Source: Pseudomonadota bacterium (GTDB lineage: Bacteria; Pseudomonadota; Alphaproteobacteria; Rhodobacterales; Rhodobacteraceae). Taken from it: a stretch of 10,223 nt of DNA. This document shows, one piece after another, positions 6,367-10,223 of this stretch. A program made the position numbers and the translations under genes. Each line of letters opens with the position of its first letter. The first letter of the stretch is position 1. The DNA is taken from contig JAQBUS010000020.1 of NCBI GenBank assembly GCA_027623875.1, positions 1 to 10,223 on the forward strand, in the 5' to 3' direction. The notes under the pieces are model-generated. The model saw nothing but the letters and a program-made list of their open reading frames with translations, was not told the origin of the DNA and ran no database searches.

Positions 6367-7638
6367 GTGGAATTTCCAGTCATTTTTTGGAGTGTTATGC
6401 TCTGGATGATTTTTTGGGGAGTTGTGGGCGCAGTTGGCACTCGCAAAGCCTATTTGCGGAAAGATTTGGACACTTCGAACGCTGGGTATATTGGTTCAAT
6501 GGTTGGTGCGGCCACTGGTCCCGTGGGACTTATATGGCTCTGGTTGAAAACCCCTGAACCTCGAAAAAGCTTGATGATAGCTCCCCCTATCGCAGCGTTT
6601 GCTTTACTTGCGATGTCGTTTTCTTTTGCTGACCCTAGTAATAACTGTGTAACAAATGGCTCCTTTGTTGCATCACAAATATCTAATGGAATTATATTAG
6701 GCATTCTCTATGGCTTTATGGCTCTTGGGTTGACATTAATATACTCGATATTGGGTGTAGTAAGCTTTGCGCATGGTGACTTCTATATGATTGGAGGGAT
6801 GGGGGCTTATTACGTAACAATGGTTTGGTTCCCAGGTGTCAATCCACTTTATGGTATAGGATTTGCATGTGTTTCAACATTCGTTCTAGGTGCGCTATTT
6901 GAGCGTGTGTTTTTGACTCCTATGTATGACGGGAGAATAGAAAGGCCAGTCGAGTATGGCATTCTTGTCACATTTGGTCTGGCATTTACGTTGCAATATT
7001 TTATCGCTGCTACGGTGGGCTCTAACCCAGTCAAAGCAAAGCGGTATTTTGATTTTCCAAGGCTTAGTTGGCCTTCTAAAGAAGACCCTTGGCTGCTCAA
7101 GACCCGACGGGGTGGCATGGAGCTTTTTGATACGATAACGATTTCCAATCCACGATTCACAGCAGCTGTAGTTTGTATAATTGTGCTTTTAATGTTGTTA
7201 TACTTTTTGCACCGAACGTGGACTGGAAAAGCACTTAGGGCCGTCAGTTTAGATCGAGAGGCAGCAGCAATAACAGGAATTAATCCCAATAGGATGAATA
7301 TGCTTGCTTTTGCTCTTGGAGGAATGCTTGCGGCTCTTGCTGGAGCGTTACTTGTTCAAGCCTTCTCTTGGTTGCCTCAGGTTGGAGCAATTCCGGCTAT
7401 GCGCTCCTTTGTTATAATTGTTCTTGGCGGCTTGGGGTCTCTTCCCGGAGCATTTCTGGGTGGTATAATCGTTGGTTTGGTGGAATCTGCTGGCACGGGT
7501 TGTATACCCGACCCCCAAAAGGCAGCCTCATATATTCCTGCTTATGGAGGAGTCGTTTTACTCTTAACCTTACTACTTAGGCCCACCGGGCTTTTTGGCA
7601 GACGCTTCTCAGGTGGTTCACATGGAAAATTCGGATGA
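6367..7638 (+). CDS. livH: LivH-type ABC permease with N-terminal membrane extension
   Basis: A 423-residue inner-membrane permease, far longer than the usual LivH (about 290-310). The LivH core starts near residue 100: GIILGILYGFMALGLTLIY (108-126), VVSFAHGDFYMIGGMGAYY (131-149), the cytoplasmic coupling loop with RAVSLDREAAAITGIN, then LGGMLAALAGALL and FVIIVLGGLGSLPGAFLGG near the C terminus. Ahead of it lie about 95 extra residues with three hydrophobic stretches (roughly 4-24, 41-60, 69-88) and a basic linker (RKAYLRKD). A second insertion, rich in charged residues and Trp (roughly 225-260), lies in the core. Start is GTG at 6367, supported by TGGGGT (6355-6360). With LivM it should form the channel of the importer. 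Its TGA overlaps the LivM ATG by 4 nt (ATGA), indicating coupled translation. The role as permease is secure; the ligand is unknown. Confidence 0.88.
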   Translation: MEFPVIFWSVMLWMIFWGVVGAVGTRKAYLRKDLDTSNAGYIGSMVGAATGPVGLIWLWLKTPEPRKSLMIAPPIAAFALLAMSFSFADPSNNCVTNGSFVASQISNGIILGILYGFMALGLTLIYSILGVVSFAHGDFYMIGGMGAYYVTMVWFPGVNPLYGIGFACVSTFVLGALFERVFLTPMYDGRIERPVEYGILVTFGLAFTLQYFIAATVGSNPVKAKRYFDFPRLSWPSKEDPWLLKTRRGGMELFDTITISNPRFTAAVVCIIVLLMLLYFLHRTWTGKALRAVSLDREAAAITGINPNRMNMLAFALGGMLAALAGALLVQAFSWLPQVGAIPAMRSFVIIVLGGLGSLPGAFLGGIIVGLVESAGTGCIPDPQKAASYIPAYGGVVLLLTLLLRPTGLFGRRFSGGSHGKFG

Positions 7639-8360
7639 ATAAACAACAAACCCCATTAATTGCTGGGGCAATAATAGTATCATTCTTGATGATATTCCCG
7701 TTCATTTATACAGCTAATAACTACCCTTATATAATGCATATTATGATTGCAGGATTTTACTACGCAATACTTACGTCTAGTTGGTCGATGCTTTCAGGCT
7801 ATGGGGGACAGTTTTCTTTTGGCCATATGGGGTTCACTGGAGTCGGAGCTTATACGACAGCTCTTTTTTGTCATTATATTTATCTCTCTCCTGAAGCGAC
7901 CAACATCTGCACTGAGTTTGCTGTCGGAAGCCGTTACTTAATTATTGTTAACCCTATAGGGATTACATCCTCTACTTTAGTTCAAGACTGTTTGAGAGAG
8001 GCTATGTCGATATGGGATGGAAGCGTAAAAGTTACTCCTATGCCAGTTTGGCTTGGAATAGTTTTAGGGGTAATCATGGGAGGGTTATTTGGCCTTCTTA
8101 TAGGTTTGTTAGTTTTACCTTTGCGAGCAGCGTATTTAGCACTTTTTACTTTAGGTTTTACTGAGATTTTAAGAGCGGCTATTAGTTCGGAACTTAATAT
8201 TACTCGAGGACAAGCTGGCCTAGAACTGCCTAAGCTTTTTGAAAATGGCATTACGTTTTTTGGTCGTCACTTTGATAAAACAGACCCTTTGCCACCTTAT
8301 TTTGTAATGCTCTTCTTATTATTTTTCTGTTTGGGGGTTCTTTATTGGCTAGCTCAATAG
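7635..8360 (+). CDS. livM: LivM-type ABC permease, N-terminal part, ended by premature TAG
   Basis: These 241 codons encode the first part of a LivM-type permease, the partner of LivH. Family landmarks: repeated hydrophobic helices from residue 8 on, GYGGQFSFGHMGFTGVGAYT (55-74), VWLGIVLGVIMGGLFGLLIG and LPLRAAYLALFTLGFTEILR. Residues about 80-130 form a longer than usual loop with two or three cysteines. Reading ends at a TAG (8358-8360) after YWLAQ, but the same frame continues without further stops to 8852 with clear LivM sequence, so this piece alone lacks the cytoplasmic EAA loop and last helices. Family members usually have a small polar residue such as Ser just before the K/R-F-G, so a Ser (TCG) to TAG change fits; CAG to TAG is also possible. 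The start overlaps the livH stop (ATGA). Unless the TAG is a sequence error or is read through, the product should not couple to the ATPases. Confidence 0.85.
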   Translation: MNKQQTPLIAGAIIVSFLMIFPFIYTANNYPYIMHIMIAGFYYAILTSSWSMLSGYGGQFSFGHMGFTGVGAYTTALFCHYIYLSPEATNICTEFAVGSRYLIIVNPIGITSSTLVQDCLREAMSIWDGSVKVTPMPVWLGIVLGVIMGGLFGLLIGLLVLPLRAAYLALFTLGFTEILRAAISSELNITRGQAGLELPKLFENGITFFGRHFDKTDPLPPYFVMLFLLFFCLGVLYWLAQ

Positions 8361-8852
8361 AAGTTTGGTCTATTTATTCGGGCTCTTCGAGAAGACCAAG
8401 ATGCAGCTGCTGCATTAGGAGTTAACACGACTAAATATAAACTTTTGCTTTTTGTTATAACTTCAATGATGGCAGCAGCAGCAGGAGCGTTTTTTGCACA
8501 TTATATAGGAATAATCTCACCAAATAACTTAATGATATTACAGATGAGTCTCGTAGTTTCCATGGCGGTGATTGCCGGAATTGAAAATATATTTGCGGCA
8601 GCAATCGGTGCAATTATTATTGAATTCACATTGGAGATGCTTCGAACAAGTTTTGACGTGCCTTTAATTGGGTTAGAGGTCGATATGACAGTTTGGAGAT
8701 TAGTTATATTTGGTGTTCTTCTTATGATAACCCTTAGACTTTCGAGAAACGGTATAATTGCTCCAATAATTAACTATTTTCTAAGAGGTCATGTGGCAAA
8801 TGAAACTGTTGCTAAACGAAACGCCTCAGCTAACGGTGAGGAGTCTACGTAA
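8361..8852 (+). pseudogene. livM: LivM-type ABC permease, C-terminal part, cut off by the in-frame TAG
   Basis: In the frame of the preceding piece, 163 codons follow the TAG. They begin KFGLFIRALREDQDAAAALG and continue GVNTTKYKLLLF, which is the conserved cytoplasmic coupling loop that docks on the ATPases. Then come hydrophobic helices with ITSMMAAAAGAFFAHYIG, SLVVSMAVIAGIENIFAAAIG and VWRLVIFGVLLMITLRLSRNG, ending with a polar tail and TAA at 8850-8852. An independent start is unconvincing: the nearest options are TTG (8445) and ATG (8466), neither behind a ribosome site and both inside the loop or next helix. Joined across the TAG, livM would encode 405 residues. The reading frame is otherwise intact and its stop shares one base with the livG ATG, so any damage must be recent or artefactual. 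Confidence 0.8.
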
Positions 8853-9616
8853 TGATTAATCTCGTTGTAAAAGATTTAAGAAAAAACTTTGGTGGTTTAG
8901 AGGTTTTAAAAAGTGTTTCTTTTGAAATAAATGGACCGGAGTTGGTTGGTCTTATCGGTCCAAATGGTGCTGGAAAAACAACACTAACAAATATACTGGA
9001 TGGAGCTATTAAACCAAACAGTGGGACTGTTTATCTTAGTGGAAACAGAATTGACCAATTGCAACCATACGAAGTGGCAAGGCATGGCTTAGGAAGGACT
9101 TTTCAGGTTACGCGCTCTTTTCGCCGTATGAGTGTCTTGGAGAACCTTATGGTGCCGGCCCTAGCTTTGGATCGAGGTCTTAGCCGAGCGGAAATTGATG
9201 ATAAGGCAATGGAAGTTTTGGAGTTTTTGACCCTTGAGCACTTAAGAAATGAATTTGGTCAATCGCTTTCTGGCGGCCAGCAGAAATTACTGGAGTTGGG
9301 TCGGCTTTTAATGTTGAACCCGGATGTGATAATATTGGATGAACCTTTTGCTGGTGTTCACCCTAAGCTGATGGAAATTATATATAAATATATTGAACGA
9401 GTTAATAGTTCTGGCACAGCAATTATTTTGATTAGCCATCAGATGGATTCAATTTTTTCACTTTGTAAAAGATTACTAGTTCTAAACTATGGAGATTTAA
9501 TAGCGGATGGCCCTCCAGACAAAGTAAGGAATGATCCCACAGTGATAGAAGCCTATCTTGGTTCGGACGATGAAGATGAAGATAGAAGCGAAGAAGGTCA
9601 AAAAGCAAATGACTAA
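8852..9616 (+). CDS. livG: LivG-type ABC transporter ATPase
   Basis: A 254-residue cytoplasmic ATPase of the branched-chain amino acid/amide/urea importer class, normal length for LivG. Walker A is GPNGAGKTT (36-44); the Q-loop Gln85 lies in GRTFQVTRSF; the ABC signature is LSGGQQ (139-144); Walker B is VIILDEP (159-165) with catalytic Glu164; FAGVHP forms the D-loop region; the switch His196 is in LISHQMD. The GLGRTFQ and DEPFAGVHP patterns are typical of LivG as opposed to LivF. The C-terminal end is strongly acidic (GSDDEDEDRSEEGQ), an unusual tail for the family. Translation starts at the ATG sharing one base with the livM stop, 8 nt after GAGGAG (8838-8843). It powers uptake together with LivF. 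Confidence 0.95.
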   Translation: MINLVVKDLRKNFGGLEVLKSVSFEINGPELVGLIGPNGAGKTTLTNILDGAIKPNSGTVYLSGNRIDQLQPYEVARHGLGRTFQVTRSFRRMSVLENLMVPALALDRGLSRAEIDDKAMEVLEFLTLEHLRNEFGQSLSGGQQKLLELGRLLMLNPDVIILDEPFAGVHPKLMEIIYKYIERVNSSGTAIILISHQMDSIFSLCKRLLVLNYGDLIADGPPDKVRNDPTVIEAYLGSDDEDEDRSEEGQKAND

Positions 9617-10223
9617 AATAGAAGATATTCCAGTCACCCTCGAAATTAAGAGTCTTGATGTGGGTTATTATAAAGATCTTAATATCTTACAGAACCTAGA
9701 TATCAAGGCGCGTCAAAATCAAATAACAGCTATCCTCGGAGCGAATGGAGTAGGAAAATCAACAGCCCTTAAGGCTATATTCGGTTTTTTAAAGCCGAAT
9801 GCTGGAGAGGTTTTGTTAGAAGGTGAAAGCATAATCCATATTCCAACTTATCAAAAAATTCTTAAGGGCTTGGCATATATCCCGCAGCAACCTGGTGTTT
9901 TTAAAGACATGTCAGTTGAAGCAAATCTTGAATTAGGTGGTTGGACTTTTCGTAGAAATAAGAAGTTGGTTCGAGAAAAGGTAGAAGAAAACTATGAAAG
10001 GTTTCCTGTTCTAAAGGAGAAACGAAAGCAAATTACCGGGGAGTTGTCGGGTGGCCAACAAAGGATGGTTGAAATTGGTCGCACACTAATGGCCAACCCA
10101 AAGGTGATGTTAATTGATGAACCAACAGCAGGTTTATCTAAAATGCTTGCCGAGGAAGTTTACTCTATGTTGACCGATTTGAGAGATAGAGATAATTTGA
10201 CCATTCTTATTGTAGACCAAGAA
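9609..10223 (+). CDS. livF: LivF-type ABC transporter ATPase (3' end beyond the window)
   Basis: The frame opens at ATG 9609, overlapping the end of livG by 8 nt, and stays open for 205 codons to the window edge; LivF proteins usually have about 235-250 residues, so some 30-45 are missing. Walker A is GANGVGKST (44-52); the Q-loop region is YIPQQPGVFKDMSVEANL (90-107); the signature is LSGGQQ (146-151); Walker B is VMLIDEP (166-172) with Glu171. The last residues, ILIVDQE, carry Gln204 where most ABC ATPases have the switch His; Gln at this place (V-E-Q) is usual for LivF. About 12 residues precede the first family strand, slightly longer than common. A GAAGG at 9593-9597 could be its ribosome site, 11 nt upstream, and coupling to livG is likely. 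Confidence 0.93.
   Translation, partial: MTKIEDIPVTLEIKSLDVGYYKDLNILQNLDIKARQNQITAILGANGVGKSTALKAIFGFLKPNAGEVLLEGESIIHIPTYQKILKGLAYIPQQPGVFKDMSVEANLELGGWTFRRNKKLVREKVEENYERFPVLKEKRKQITGELSGGQQRMVEIGRTLMANPKVMLIDEPTAGLSKMLAEEVYSMLTDLRDRDNLTILIVDQE

Noticed and set aside
6849..7289. Minus-strand open frame of 146 codons inside livH
   Set aside because: Fully opposite conserved LivH sequence, no ribosome site and no recognisable domain; a shadow frame.
8358..8360. TAG used as a sense codon by a general code change
   Set aside because: Four other genes in the window end naturally at TAG with normal protein lengths, so TAG works as a stop here; a local event or error explains the livM case better.
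8445..8852. Separate small membrane protein starting at TTG 8445
   Set aside because: It is the in-frame continuation of livM, has no ribosome site, and starts in the middle of a conserved LivM segment.

Overview
The window (about 10.2 kb, AT-rich, roughly 40% G+C by eye) comes from a Gram-negative bacterium. It carries a Sec-exported periplasmic binding protein, a branched-chain-type ABC importer and Shine-Dalgarno led genes packed head to tail. Low G+C combined with proteobacterial families suggests a marine alphaproteobacterium, but that is an inference from style and not a taxonomic assignment. I see no RNA genes, mobile elements or CRISPR arrays.

Left part (1-3301): after what may be the last 23 codons of an upstream gene, a plus-strand PLP enzyme of the class V aminotransferase fold (186-1319) has a good sigma70-type promoter. 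It converges, with a 13-nt gap, on a two-gene minus-strand unit. That unit is a D-cysteine desulfhydrase / L-cysteate sulfo-lyase-like PLP enzyme (3301-2291) followed by a PuuE-type allantoinase of the polysaccharide-deacetylase superfamily (2247-1333). A 174-bp divergent control region (3302-3475) separates this unit from the right part.

Right part (3476 to the end): a class III aminotransferase (3476-4864), then a complete-looking Liv/Urt-type ABC importer. Its genes are the periplasmic binding protein (5023-6267), a LivH-type permease with an unusual N-terminal extension (6367-7638), a LivM-type permease (7635-8852), LivG ATPase (8852-9616) and LivF ATPase (9609 to the window edge). The transporter genes from livH on overlap by 1 to 8 nt and are probably translationally coupled. 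A perfect 14-bp hairpin lies between the binding-protein gene and livH, a usual place to set a higher dose of binding protein.

The most notable sequence anomaly is an in-frame TAG inside livM (8358-8360), just before the conserved cytoplasmic EAA-type loop. The frame continues with clear LivM homology to a normal stop that overlaps livG. TAG is an ordinary stop elsewhere in the window, so this is best read as a nonsense mutation or a sequence error.

Taken together the region looks like an uptake and catabolism locus for a nitrogenous small molecule: one importer, three PLP enzymes acting on amino groups or C-S/C-N bonds, and an amidohydrolase. The actual substrate cannot be read from the sequence.
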